Part shown: piece after piece, positions 55,671 to 64,000 of the stretch
Layout: the number at the start of each line of letters is the position of its first letter
Position numbering within the stretch: the first letter of the stretch is position 1
NCBI GenBank assembly: GCA_050633325.1
Contig: JBOEGH010000005.1
Coordinates: 1-64,000, forward strand
DNA from: UBA1672 sp050633325
GTDB taxonomy: Bacteria; Pseudomonadota; Alphaproteobacteria; Micavibrionales; Micavibrionaceae
Direction: 5' to 3'
Length of the DNA stretch: 64,000 bases
Made by a program: the position numbers and the translations under genes
The notes under the pieces: model-generated
The model's database searches: none
What the model was told of the DNA's origin: nothing
The model's input: only the letters and a program-made list of their open reading frames with translations

Positions 55671-56249
55671 TTTTTCCACCAACCAAAATTGTATTAGGTG
55701 CTCATGCCCCTCCAGAGATGGACTTGTATCAAAATACTGGTATTTTTCACCGCGATTAAACGGACTGTCGGATACGAGAGATGGATTAACCTTACTGCTA
55801 TGCTTTTCAACAAAAGGCTCACCCTCATTAACGTTAGCCTCTCCAACTACCAGACTATTCCTAGAAAAATCAGCAAGTCTCGGCTGAACCGTTTGCCCTC
55901 TTTCACCGGAATTTCCAGCAGCAACCACATAAACAGGCATATCGCTTTCTGAAAAACGATCCCTGTATAAATCAATATTATTTTTATCTGCTAGACCGCG
56001 GTTACCGATAATAGCACCCATTCCGATCTCCGTGCTGGCAGAAATAACGTCGTACTGGGACATCCTATCCAGCATCTCGCCATCAGCCTGTAGAGTTGAC
56101 TCTCTCACAAGGTCAACTGTCAGGTCTTTATTACCTGTGAATTCTCTTAACGTATTTTGATGGATTTCGCGTGCAACTTCGCCATGCCTACCATAAAGTT
56201 GTCGCAGCTCGCTAAAGTCAACATTTTCATAATGTGCGTATTTACCCAT
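55668..56249 (-). pseudogene. Subtilase-like protein, N-terminal half (oxyanion Asn block)
   Basis: 193 residues from an ATG at 56249 with AGG 8 bases upstream (a GTG at 56258 is the alternative). 'PVYVVAAGNSGERG' at about residue 105-118 is the subtilisin oxyanion-hole block, followed by 'NSLVVGEAN'. 'YGRHGEVAREI' near residue 20 recalls the catalytic His block HGTHVAG but is one residue short. No Asp block (DTG) is present and a stop codon lies just upstream, so the N-terminal part of a normal S8 domain is missing. The upstream neighbour is a TPR-methyltransferase 94 bases away on the same strand. Confidence 0.72.
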
Positions 56250-56343
56250 TATTATCACCTAAATATATTTATAACCGCTTATTTTTTCCACATCATACCA
56301 CCTGCGATACAAAAAAAGCAAATAATCAATGCGATTCAATATT

Positions 56344-58233
56344 TTAGGAAGACGGCTTCTGACACCAGAAAGTATACATAGACACAAAACTATCTACGTT
56401 CTTGGATTCAAACTTAGCCCAACCATCTAAATCTATCGCATCAGGGTCGTGTGTGTTGCGCTTTTTATATTTATTCATCGTCTGTGGTGGTAAATAAAAC
56501 TGTAGAAACTCTAGGGATAAATCGTTCAATATCCCCTTAATATCAAGCAAATCAAATTGATGTTCATGCACATGGAAAAGTAAGTCCCTGCACTCTGTCA
56601 AAGCATAGAAATCAACAAACAGCTCAATATTTTTTATTGCCTTATATTTCATATGAGTTGAGATATCATTTCTGAACTGACGAATGGATTCCGCATCACA
56701 TCCTATTTTTTCATTTTCTATAATGGTTCTAGCTTCATTAATCGCCCAACGCGCCTGAGAGCTATATAGCGCTATCCTCATCAGCCCGACAGGCTTTAAC
56801 AATCCATTTAACACTGACCACCCTGCTTTGGGGTCGTGCATATGCTGCAATACCCCTGCACTAACAATATAATCAAAGCGCTGATCAATTTCACCCAACT
56901 CCATAATATCCGCTTGAAAGAAGCTAATATTTTCAAGGCCAAACTGCTTCGACTTATGAATAGCATAAGCCAAGCTTGTAAGACTCAAATCAACGGCTGT
57001 AATCTTCGCATCAGGAAAACTATAAGCAAGCTGGATTGCCTCTTTCCCTGTACCACATCCGGCAATCAATATATTAACATTGGATCTACCCCTAAGGTGA
57101 CCCTCAACTTCCTCACTAAACGGATCTTTCGATGACACATCCCAACGAGGATAAGGGTATTTCTCATATTGTTCCTGAACAGAAACAGAAACCTTATCAT
57201 TAATTTTCGTCAAAGAAGTAATTGTAGGCTTAATCTTCTGCTGCGCGAAATAGTCCTCTATTTGAGATTTTGGAATTTGCGAAACATGATCCCCACCTTG
57301 AAGTTTTGTTGCAATCTCAACAGCATTATTTAAAAAACAAATAGACTTATAGCACCCAAACAACGCGACATCAGCAAGGGATGGATCATCACTATTTTCT
57401 ATTTTATCCTTTAAAATAGATACCGCCGCCGCTTCCTCATCAGAAATAGAGGATATATAATCAGTCGAAAAATTATATTTCAATAACGCACATGTTATTA
57501 ACTCTATGTCAGACGGGTCAGAGAATAATTGCTTACCTTCTGAAATGCTTTCCATCAGATAACGGCGCAGATTTTTGCTCCAAGCCTCAAATTGAACGTC
57601 GGGCACAATAAATTTGCCAAGGCCTGTTAGGAAAAACGGGTCAATCAACCCATCACAGGATGAAAAATTAGCCATACCTTTTTTGAATGCTTCATAATTA
57701 TCAATTTTAGATAATCTATAGAATGAGGTAACAGAAGAATTGAACGACATAATACTAAGCCATGCACCACCAAAATGGTAAAACTCAATCGTATCATCCT
57801 CAAGGCATTCCAAAAGAACCCCTTTTAAATTAGGGTTAATTTTCTTAAACTTCAAAGCTCCGATAATATTTACTAATTTTTGCTTATACACAGTAACGGT
57901 TGGATCAAGTGCCACAGCCTGCGCGTAACTCTCAATTGCCTGTTTACCTTGCGAAAGGCCGTAATACAAATCGCCAATAAAACACAAGACATCGTGAGAT
58001 GTTGGATCAACCTTCATCGCATCTGTTAAACTTTTAACCGCCTTGATAAAATCACCCTGCGCACTATACGCCTTACCCAGACCAAAATAAGCATCCTTAT
58101 TCGGCCCATGTTTCAAGGCATCTTCGAAACACGTAATTGCATCATCAAGTAAACCGTCATTTAATGCAGTCATCCCATCCGCACAAAATTGACTTTGAGC
58201 AGCCTGCTCAGGAGAAATATCTAAATTAAGCAT
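56344..58233 (-). CDS. TPR-repeat protein with C-terminal SAM methyltransferase domain
   Basis: 629 residues. Residues about 15-150 hold at least three tetratricopeptide repeats ('AYFGLGKAYSAQGDFIKAVK', 'DVLCFIGDLYYGLSQGKQAI'). A linker of about 200 residues follows. Residues about 385-500 are a class I methyltransferase: SAM loop 'ILIAGCGTGKEAIQLAYSFP', 'ITAVDLSLTSLAYA', 'YIVSAGVLQHMHDPKAGWSV'. Similar TPR-methyltransferases act on proteins or small surface molecules; the substrate is unknown. Follows the lipoprotein gene by 19 bases, so probably one operon with the subtilase behind it. Confidence 0.88.
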   Translation of the reverse strand: MLNLDISPEQAAQSQFCADGMTALNDGLLDDAITCFEDALKHGPNKDAYFGLGKAYSAQGDFIKAVKSLTDAMKVDPTSHDVLCFIGDLYYGLSQGKQAIESYAQAVALDPTVTVYKQKLVNIIGALKFKKINPNLKGVLLECLEDDTIEFYHFGGAWLSIMSFNSSVTSFYRLSKIDNYEAFKKGMANFSSCDGLIDPFFLTGLGKFIVPDVQFEAWSKNLRRYLMESISEGKQLFSDPSDIELITCALLKYNFSTDYISSISDEEAAAVSILKDKIENSDDPSLADVALFGCYKSICFLNNAVEIATKLQGGDHVSQIPKSQIEDYFAQQKIKPTITSLTKINDKVSVSVQEQYEKYPYPRWDVSSKDPFSEEVEGHLRGRSNVNILIAGCGTGKEAIQLAYSFPDAKITAVDLSLTSLAYAIHKSKQFGLENISFFQADIMELGEIDQRFDYIVSAGVLQHMHDPKAGWSVLNGLLKPVGLMRIALYSSQARWAINEARTIIENEKIGCDAESIRQFRNDISTHMKYKAIKNIELFVDFYALTECRDLLFHVHEHQFDLLDIKGILNDLSLEFLQFYLPPQTMNKYKKRNTHDPDAIDLDGWAKFESKNVDSFVSMYTFWCQKPSS

Positions 58234-58252
58234 TAATTAAGTAAATCCGTGA

Positions 58253-58702
58253 TTAGTAACGTTGAAATCCATGCTTGTTATAAAGACCAACCATTTCATC
58301 ATCACCATTTTGATCATACATAATGTAGAATAGTCCATCCTTAGAAGATGTGGTTATTTCAAACACATGATCCATAAACTCTAATACACGATTACGATCA
58401 ATCCCAGACATTCTCATGAATTGATCGCCGACTTCCAGCACAGGGATATTATCTTTATTAGTATATTGTCTAACCAAAATATCTGATTCGTAAAGGTCTT
58501 GCATAATGCGTTTTTTATCACCATCTTCCTTTACCCAATCTTCAGGTGACCATTTATCACCAACCCACAGAGAACTCTGTCTGATTTGCTCTTCAGCAAG
58601 GTAAGGCTTATAAGTCTTCTCTTTAGATATCTTAGGTGAATTATCAGCACAAGCACCCAATGAAACGGCCGCCGCGACCATTAAAAAACTAAATTTACGC
58701 AT
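58253..58702 (-). CDS. Lipoprotein of unknown function
   Basis: 149 residues. Signal peptide with lipobox 'LGAC' at 16-19 ('MVAAAVSLGACADNSPK'), so the mature protein starts at Cys19 and is membrane-attached. The remainder is an unfamiliar, acidic domain with 'LYESDILVRQYTNKDNIPVL'. First gene of the likely operon with the TPR-methyltransferase; divergent from the flagellar-rod-like gene. Confidence 0.8.
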   Translation of the reverse strand: MRKFSFLMVAAAVSLGACADNSPKISKEKTYKPYLAEEQIRQSSLWVGDKWSPEDWVKEDGDKKRIMQDLYESDILVRQYTNKDNIPVLEVGDQFMRMSGIDRNRVLEFMDHVFEITTSSKDGLFYIMYDQNGDDEMVGLYNKHGFQRY

Positions 58703-58775
58703 TATTTAAACATCCCTTAAATTCAATATTATCTTATCAATAACATTTTAACGGATTATATGGTATCCTAAAAAC

Positions 58776-59165
58776 ATGATAAATGCCATCGGAATAGCAC
58801 TAACAGGATTAAATTCAGCGTCTTTACGCATAAATTCCAGTGCTGCTAACATTGCAAATGTCACTACGGAAGGATCTTTGAACGATACAAACACCCCTCC
58901 ATACACGCCGACCACTACACAAAGCAAGGCGCAAGGATCCCTAGGCGGGGTGCAAACGGATATAGTTCCCAAAAACAACCCTTTCACTCAATCATTCGAT
59001 CCAGACTCTCCATTTGCTAATGAAGAAGGCATTGTTGGAATTCCAAACGTTAATTTAGCAGAGGAAGTCGTTAACGTGAAGATAGCCGCACTTTCTTATG
59101 AAGCGAACCTTAGCACTATAAAAGTCGCAGGCGAGCTTTTTGATGAGCTCCTCGACACAATTTAA
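58776..59165 (+). CDS. Orphan flagellar rod (FlgC-like) protein
   Basis: 129 residues. The N-terminal 'ALTGLNSASLRINSSAANIA' plus 'NV' matches the rod/hook N-terminal domain, and the C-terminal 'GIPNVNLAEEVVNVKIAALS' with 'YEANLSTIKVAGELFDELL' matches FlgC-type rod ends, which form the coiled-coil core of the basal body. Length is near FlgC (about 134). No other flagellar gene lies nearby, so it may be a duplicate, a remnant of a flagellar system or a protein with a new role. Confidence 0.78.
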   Translation: MINAIGIALTGLNSASLRINSSAANIANVTTEGSLNDTNTPPYTPTTTQSKAQGSLGGVQTDIVPKNNPFTQSFDPDSPFANEEGIVGIPNVNLAEEVVNVKIAALSYEANLSTIKVAGELFDELLDTI

Positions 59166-59229
59166 TACATTGATATGGTTACAGACACCTAATTTACCTT
59201 GATCCAATGCACATTTTACTGACACACTG

Positions 59230-60084
59230 ATGAACATGAAAATTGTTTTTATTGGCTATGACTACACCTTGGATATCGCGTCTCAATTAATTGCGGACGG
59301 ACACGACATAATTCAAATATACACATTTAACTGTGACAATATATTATCGTTTAACACACAAACTAAATCCTTTTCTGATCAACTAGGAATCCCTATATCA
59401 GAAGGTAAAATAGGATCAAACAACATTGAGCATTTAATAAATAAAGGGGCAGAAATATTCATCTGCGCAGGATATCCGCACAAAATACCGCCCATTGATC
59501 ACAACAAAGCCTACGGCATAAATATACACCCAAGCTTACTACCCCGTGCACGCGGTATTATGCCCCTTCCATTTATAATAATGCATGAACCACAAGCAGC
59601 AGGGTTCACAATACACAAACTTGATACAGAATTTGATACCGGAGAAATTCTATATCAAGAAGCCATAGAAATAGACAACACAACAGACATAGAGTCTCTA
59701 AGTGCACGTATTGCTGTGCGTGCACCTAACGCTGTTTCAAGAATTGTTAAAGACATAAAATCATCATGGGAAAATGCAAAACCTCAAAACGACAAATTAT
59801 CATCATTCTATAATGCGCCAAGCGTAGAGGAACGATTAGTTAACTGGAATGAAAAGGCAAAAGAATTAAGCATAAAAGCTTTAGCGTTTGGGCGTTTTGG
59901 AATGATCGCCAACGTAACCAACAATATGAATGAAACACAAAAACTTGCAGTGTTTCAATTCACAACATGGGAAGAAGAACATGTATACAAGCCTGGAACG
60001 CTAGTCAGATCATCGTCCAGAGAAATTATCATAACAATCAAAGACGGGTATGCTTGCTTAAAAGAATTCCAAGTTCTTGAATAA
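59230..60084 (+). CDS. Formyltransferase-family protein
   Basis: 284 residues of the formyltetrahydrofolate-dependent transferase fold. The catalytic set is complete: N98 and H100 in 'GINIHPSLLPRARG' and D136 in 'DTEFDTGEIL', corresponding to Asn-His-Asp of methionyl-tRNA formyltransferase and ArnA. 'PLPFIIMHEPQAAGFTIHKL' is also typical. It is shorter than Fmt (about 310) and its C-terminus differs, so a sugar N-formyltransferase or another small-substrate enzyme is more likely than Fmt. The substrate is not evident. Confidence 0.8.
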   Translation: MNMKIVFIGYDYTLDIASQLIADGHDIIQIYTFNCDNILSFNTQTKSFSDQLGIPISEGKIGSNNIEHLINKGAEIFICAGYPHKIPPIDHNKAYGINIHPSLLPRARGIMPLPFIIMHEPQAAGFTIHKLDTEFDTGEILYQEAIEIDNTTDIESLSARIAVRAPNAVSRIVKDIKSSWENAKPQNDKLSSFYNAPSVEERLVNWNEKAKELSIKALAFGRFGMIANVTNNMNETQKLAVFQFTTWEEEHVYKPGTLVRSSSREIIITIKDGYACLKEFQVLE

Positions 60085-60194
60085 TAACATCTAACCCTCA
60101 TGTATAAAAATCACACAAACTCTGTATTTATATATCATCTACATAGTATAGTCATTTCAAGAAATCTGTTCGAATAAAAACTGAGTACAAAACC

Positions 60195-61439
60195 ATGTTA
60201 AACATGCGAGTACATTATGCATTGAAAACGTTGCTATGTCTTATACTAATCGTAGCGAGCACCGCCGCGCATGCCTTAGAAGTAAAAGATATCAGATTTG
60301 GAGAGCATCCAAACAAAATACGCATGGTGCTTGATATAAGTGAAGTTACAGACTATCGAGCGTTCATCCTGCCAGAACCATATCGAATGGTAATAGACCT
60401 TCCGACATTCAAATGGACGGCGGGTAATATTAACCGGCCACAACACTCCATGATAAAAAATGTAAGACAAGGTAAGCTTGATGCAGGAATATCGCGGATT
60501 GTATTCGACCTTGGCAAACCTGCAATTATAGAATCTGCATTCTTGTTACCAAAGCAAGGCAAAAAAGAAAATCGAATTGTTATAGATTACAAAATCACAA
60601 CAACAAAAGAGTTCAATCAATCCAAGAAAGATATTCATGGCACTTTGAAGGCGCAAGACTATCGAGAAGACACAAACAGCAACACACAAAATACATCAGT
60701 GCCAATACCACCATCAAACAGCTCTAGGCCCTCCAACAATTCGCGCAAAAAGCCAACAATAATCATAGACCCAGGTCATGGGGGGCAAGACCCGGGCGCG
60801 ATAGGACATAACCGCATATATGAAAAGAATATTGTTCTGTTGCTAGCAAAACAACTGAAAAAGAGTTTGGTATCTTCTGGCAAATATAAAGTTCTTTTAA
60901 CAAGAGAAAAGGACGTTTTCATAAAGCTTAAAGATCGTGTTGAGTTTGCCCGAAAACATGATGGCGATTTATTCATATCGATACATGCCGACTCAATTCA
61001 CAAACCCAGTGTACACGGAACATCCGTATACACATTATCAAAAAAATCATCAGATGCACAAACGGCAAAATTGGCGGAAAAAGAAAACCAAGCAGACCTT
61101 ATCGGCGGCGCAGGCTTAACCGTTGAAGATGAGCAAGTAGCCTTTATCTTAGGTGACTTCCTAATTAATGAAACCATGAACCAATCAAAGTTCTTTGCAA
61201 ACACATTGGTTGGCAAACTAAAATCAAAACGCATATACACATTACAAAACCCGCATCGTTACGCAGGATTCGCAGTATTAAAAGCACCAGACATACCGTC
61301 AATTTTAATAGAAGCAGGATTCATGTCGAACAGAAAAGAAGCAAATCTTTTAAACCAATATAGCCACAGACAAAAAATGGCAAAAGCTATACATGCCGGA
61401 ATTGATAGCTATTTCAATTCAATATACGAAAGCAAATAA
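60195..61439 (+). CDS. amiC: N-acetylmuramoyl-L-alanine amidase (AmiC type)
   Basis: 414 residues. Signal peptide of about 27 residues ending 'STAAHA'. An AMIN domain at about 28-132 targets the division septum ('ALEVKDIRFGEHPNKIRMVL'). After a Ser/Asn/Pro linker, an Amidase_3 domain (about 186-410) has zinc ligands H195 ('IIDPGHGGQDPGAIG'), E210 ('RIYEKNIVLL') and H264 ('LFISIHADSIH') and the later Glu in 'ILIEAGFMSNRKEA'. Splits septal peptidoglycan in the periplasm during cell separation. Confidence 0.95.
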   Translation: MLNMRVHYALKTLLCLILIVASTAAHALEVKDIRFGEHPNKIRMVLDISEVTDYRAFILPEPYRMVIDLPTFKWTAGNINRPQHSMIKNVRQGKLDAGISRIVFDLGKPAIIESAFLLPKQGKKENRIVIDYKITTTKEFNQSKKDIHGTLKAQDYREDTNSNTQNTSVPIPPSNSSRPSNNSRKKPTIIIDPGHGGQDPGAIGHNRIYEKNIVLLLAKQLKKSLVSSGKYKVLLTREKDVFIKLKDRVEFARKHDGDLFISIHADSIHKPSVHGTSVYTLSKKSSDAQTAKLAEKENQADLIGGAGLTVEDEQVAFILGDFLINETMNQSKFFANTLVGKLKSKRIYTLQNPHRYAGFAVLKAPDIPSILIEAGFMSNRKEANLLNQYSHRQKMAKAIHAGIDSYFNSIYESK

Positions 61440-61464
61440 TCACTTATAGAAACACGGTAAAAAC

Positions 61465-63774
61465 ATGAAAACCTTACGTAGAAAGCATTACATACGCTTA
61501 ATTACCGCCGCCACCATAATCTCATTACCAATACACACAACCACAGCAAACAGCGCAGAACCACAGGTTAACGGATTAACAAATTCATTAAGCCCATATC
61601 TGCGCCAACACGCGCATAACCCCGTAAATTGGTATCCATGGGGAAGCGACGCCATACAAAAAGCAAAGCAAGAAAACAAACCAATCCTTCTAAGCATTGG
61701 ATACTTAACATGTTACTGGTGCCATGTATTAGAACGCGAAGTGTTTACACAAAAAGACGCCGCACAAGTCATGAATGATAACTTCATCAATATAAAAGTT
61801 GATCGCGAAGTTAGCCCCGAGATTGATAGAATTTATATGGCAGCCACACAGTTAATGATCAAGAACGGTGGGTGGCCCAATAACATAATATTAAACCACG
61901 ATCTAAAGCCCTTTGCCACGACGACATACCTACCTAAAAAACAGTGGATCATGTTTACAAAAGAAGTTTCAAATGCGTGGAAAACAAAAAAAGATCTGGT
62001 AACAATTCAATCAGACCAAGTTACAGAATCAATAAAACGACTCTTTGAAAATAAAGAACCATTAACTATCACCATACCAATAAAGGATATTGCGCAAGAC
62101 TTATACGAACATAAAGCCACCACCTTTGATAATCGTAATGGTGGCTTCGGTACAGGCGTAAAATTCCCTCAAGAAACATCCTTGCTATTCTTATTACGCC
62201 ACGGACAAGATAAGAAAACAAAAGAACCAACAAATATGGTTAAGACTACCGTAGACAACATATTACGTGGTGCTATACACGATCGTGTTGGTGGTGGATT
62301 CCATAGATACAGCAGTGATGCCAAATGGCTAACCCCTCATTTCGAGAAGATGCTATATAATCAGGCTTTAATGGCTCTGGTTTTGTCGCGCCTATACGAA
62401 GAAACCAATGAATTACGTTATAAAAAGCACCTTGTTCGAGTACTAAATTATATTGAACGCGAAATGACCGACGAAAGCGGTGCATTCTATAGTGCACAAG
62501 ATGCGGAAACTAATGCCGTAGAAGGTGCTTACTATGTTTGGAATAATGAAGAGTTAACATCAACATTAACCCTAGAAGAGCACGAAACACTATCACTTAG
62601 TCACAGAATAAATGAGTTACCACAATTTCAAGGGCACAATCACCCTGATGGTGGTGCATTATACCAGAGTAAAAATTTAACCAACGAAACCGAAGAAAAA
62701 ACATTAGATATAATATTAAACAAACTTCTATCTGCGCGAGAAAAGCGCGACGCTCCGTTATTAGACCATAAAATTATAACATCTTGGAATGGGATGATGA
62801 TTTATGCCCTCGCAAATTCCGCAAGAACCACAGGAGATGTAGAATATTTAAAACAAGCGGAAAAAGCCGCCAACTTTATCCTAAAAAACATGCAGCAACA
62901 AAATGGTAAATTATACCGTATCAATGTTGATGGACAATCTTTCCAAGAGGCTTTTTTAGAAGATTATGCTTGGCTTGGACGTGGGTTAATGGCTGTCTAT
63001 CATGGAACTGGTAAAAATGAATACAAAACAGCAGCATTAAAATTAATCAGCATCGCAGATACATATCTATTAGACAAAAAAACAAATGCATACTTCATGA
63101 GCGATAATTCATTAAAACTACCTGTTCGCATTACAACCGCAGATGACTCCGGCTCCCTACCTTCAGGTAATTCAGTAATTGCGCATTTATTCGTGGATCT
63201 GTACAAGGACACCAATAACGAAAAGTGGAAGAATAGAATAAAGAACCTAACCACTGCATTTGGACAAAGCATAATTAATGATCCCAATAAGCACAGCCAC
63301 CTAATTCATGCATTATCACGCGTAGAGGTATTTAACAGCACGAAAAGCATACCAGAAACAACGGACAATCCATTCACCCATGCAATATCATCAAAAGACA
63401 AAGTTTATATAAGTGCAAAAATCATAGAAACTGGATCAACTAGCAAACAAAAAAACATCGCCGTTACTATAGATATAGAGGATGGATGGCATATAAATGC
63501 AAACCCTGCCAGCCTTGACTTCCTAATACCTACTACTGTCGATATTCAAACGGATAAAACATCAGACATAGAAATAGATTACCCGACACCATACAAAATA
63601 GAAACACCGTTGGGGGCATTATATTCCTATAAAGGGGCAGTGAATATAAATGCATCCATCTCATCACAAGAGACAATAGAAACTAAAAAAATGCGCGCAT
63701 TGGTGCAAGTACAAGCATGTAAAAATGACATTTGCTATCCCCCGTCTCAAATCACGACAAATATCACAGAATAA
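61465..63774 (+). CDS. DUF255/YyaL thioredoxin-like protein fused to a DsbD-like N-terminal domain
   Basis: 769 residues. A signal peptide (cleavage near residue 31, 'TANSA') is followed by the DUF255 thioredoxin-like domain: 'SLSPYLRQHAHNPVNWYPWG' and CxxC at 83-86 in 'GYLTCYWCHVLEREVF'. Residues about 200-620 are the alpha-toroid (glycosidase-like) region of YyaL/SPATA20 proteins. Residues about 645-769 resemble the alpha domain of DsbD ('VTIDIEDGWHINANP', 'VQACKNDICYPPSQI') with its pair of cysteines. A periplasmic thiol-redox role fits both ends. Starts 25 bases after amiC. Confidence 0.85.
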   Translation: MKTLRRKHYIRLITAATIISLPIHTTTANSAEPQVNGLTNSLSPYLRQHAHNPVNWYPWGSDAIQKAKQENKPILLSIGYLTCYWCHVLEREVFTQKDAAQVMNDNFINIKVDREVSPEIDRIYMAATQLMIKNGGWPNNIILNHDLKPFATTTYLPKKQWIMFTKEVSNAWKTKKDLVTIQSDQVTESIKRLFENKEPLTITIPIKDIAQDLYEHKATTFDNRNGGFGTGVKFPQETSLLFLLRHGQDKKTKEPTNMVKTTVDNILRGAIHDRVGGGFHRYSSDAKWLTPHFEKMLYNQALMALVLSRLYEETNELRYKKHLVRVLNYIEREMTDESGAFYSAQDAETNAVEGAYYVWNNEELTSTLTLEEHETLSLSHRINELPQFQGHNHPDGGALYQSKNLTNETEEKTLDIILNKLLSAREKRDAPLLDHKIITSWNGMMIYALANSARTTGDVEYLKQAEKAANFILKNMQQQNGKLYRINVDGQSFQEAFLEDYAWLGRGLMAVYHGTGKNEYKTAALKLISIADTYLLDKKTNAYFMSDNSLKLPVRITTADDSGSLPSGNSVIAHLFVDLYKDTNNEKWKNRIKNLTTAFGQSIINDPNKHSHLIHALSRVEVFNSTKSIPETTDNPFTHAISSKDKVYISAKIIETGSTSKQKNIAVTIDIEDGWHINANPASLDFLIPTTVDIQTDKTSDIEIDYPTPYKIETPLGALYSYKGAVNINASISSQETIETKKMRALVQVQACKNDICYPPSQITTNITE

Positions 63775-63792
63775 TAGCCACCCTTAATTACA

Positions 63793-64000
63793 CTAAAAAG
63801 ACAATACACCCATATTGTATAAACGAGTTAACAAAGCAACATTCAAATTTTGATCGGTAGAGCTTTCAATATTGTTAAATGATATAGCCTCATTACGGTT
63901 AAGGGCTTCAATAATATTATTATTTACACTATCAGAAGAAACCACCTCACCATAAACCGCCAAGTTAAGCACGCCATCGGAAGACTGGGTTATAGACAAT
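63793..64000 (-). CDS. C-terminal end of an unknown protein (runs off window)
   Basis: 69 open codons reach the right edge without a stop; the gene start lies outside. The visible end ('LTRLYNMGVLSF') has no recognisable motif. Converges on the DUF255 gene with 18 bases between. Confidence 0.5.
   Translation of the reverse strand, partial: LSITQSSDGVLNLAVYGEVVSSDSVNNNIIEALNRNEAISFNNIESSTDQNLNVALLTRLYNMGVLSF

Noticed and set aside
4389..64000. tRNA or rRNA genes in the larger gaps (4389-4653, 10646-10834, 35054-35208, 39236-39581, 46952-47217)
   Set aside because: No T-loop GTTCGAnTC pattern with matching acceptor stems was found, and no rRNA-like conserved stretches.

Overview
The window looks like chromosomal DNA of an AT-rich, Gram-negative alphaproteobacterium. 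The evidence is the hisZ-purA pair, a tsaC/Sua5 with its C-terminal domain, serA/serC of the alphaproteobacterial type, a UbiH-like ubiquinone hydroxylase, an AMIN-type amidase, AsmA/YhdP-like envelope proteins and a type I secreted giant adhesin. I cannot place it below class level. Coding density is high, with many divergent and convergent pairs and short operons. I see no rRNA, tRNA, CRISPR array, insertion sequence or prophage.

Layout. 1-4388 (minus) is the N-terminal part of a giant repeat adhesin that runs off the left edge. 4.6-9.2 kb holds all three steps of serine synthesis (serA, serC, serB) around a divergent pyroglutamyl-peptidase-like gene. 9.2-14 kb carries a soluble CZB chemoreceptor, a single-ring ClpB-like AAA+ ATPase, rsmC and a small AsmA-like protein. 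14-17 kb (minus) is tsaC - GDP-fucose synthase - a sugar nucleotidyltransferase with a ruined signature. 17-23 kb has anmK, tyrS, an EamA transporter, an ABC-2 exporter and an unknown gene with a near-consensus promoter. 23-31 kb has a 1060-residue YhdP/AsmA-like protein, bcp, purA, hisZ and glmM. 31-39 kb has two unknown proteins, an N-formylglutamate amidohydrolase-like enzyme, SixA-like phosphatase, RNase D, aspS and a UbiH-like monooxygenase. 39-46.5 kb has a DEAD-box helicase behind a structured leader, a MoeB-rhodanese/ThiO pair, BioC with a BioH-like esterase, an EamA transporter and miaA. 47-51.4 kb is the branched-chain amino acid locus (ilvB, ilvN, ilvC). 51.4-64 kb has a putative cytosolic zinc peptidase, tandem EamA transporters, a broken subtilase, a TPR-methyltransferase, a lipoprotein, an orphan flagellar-rod-like protein, a formyltransferase, an amidase and a DUF255 thioredoxin-like protein fused to a DsbD-like domain.

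The most informative signals outside plain gene calls are four. (1) A complete ribosome-mediated attenuator precedes ilvB: a 25-codon Leu/Val/Ile-rich leader peptide overlapping mutually exclusive antiterminator and terminator hairpins. (2) A subtilase-like gene is interrupted by one in-frame TAA exactly between the oxyanion Asn block and the catalytic Ser block. (3) The giant adhesin has a di-alanine TAAG site near residue 103, the kind of site LapG-type proteases cut. (4) A roughly 230-nt leader full of hairpins precedes the DEAD-box helicase. Several genes of unknown function (16.9, 22.4, 31.1, 37.0, 46.5, 49.6, 51.4 kb) have clear promoters or ribosome binding sites but no recognisable family. 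I infer that they are lineage-specific.
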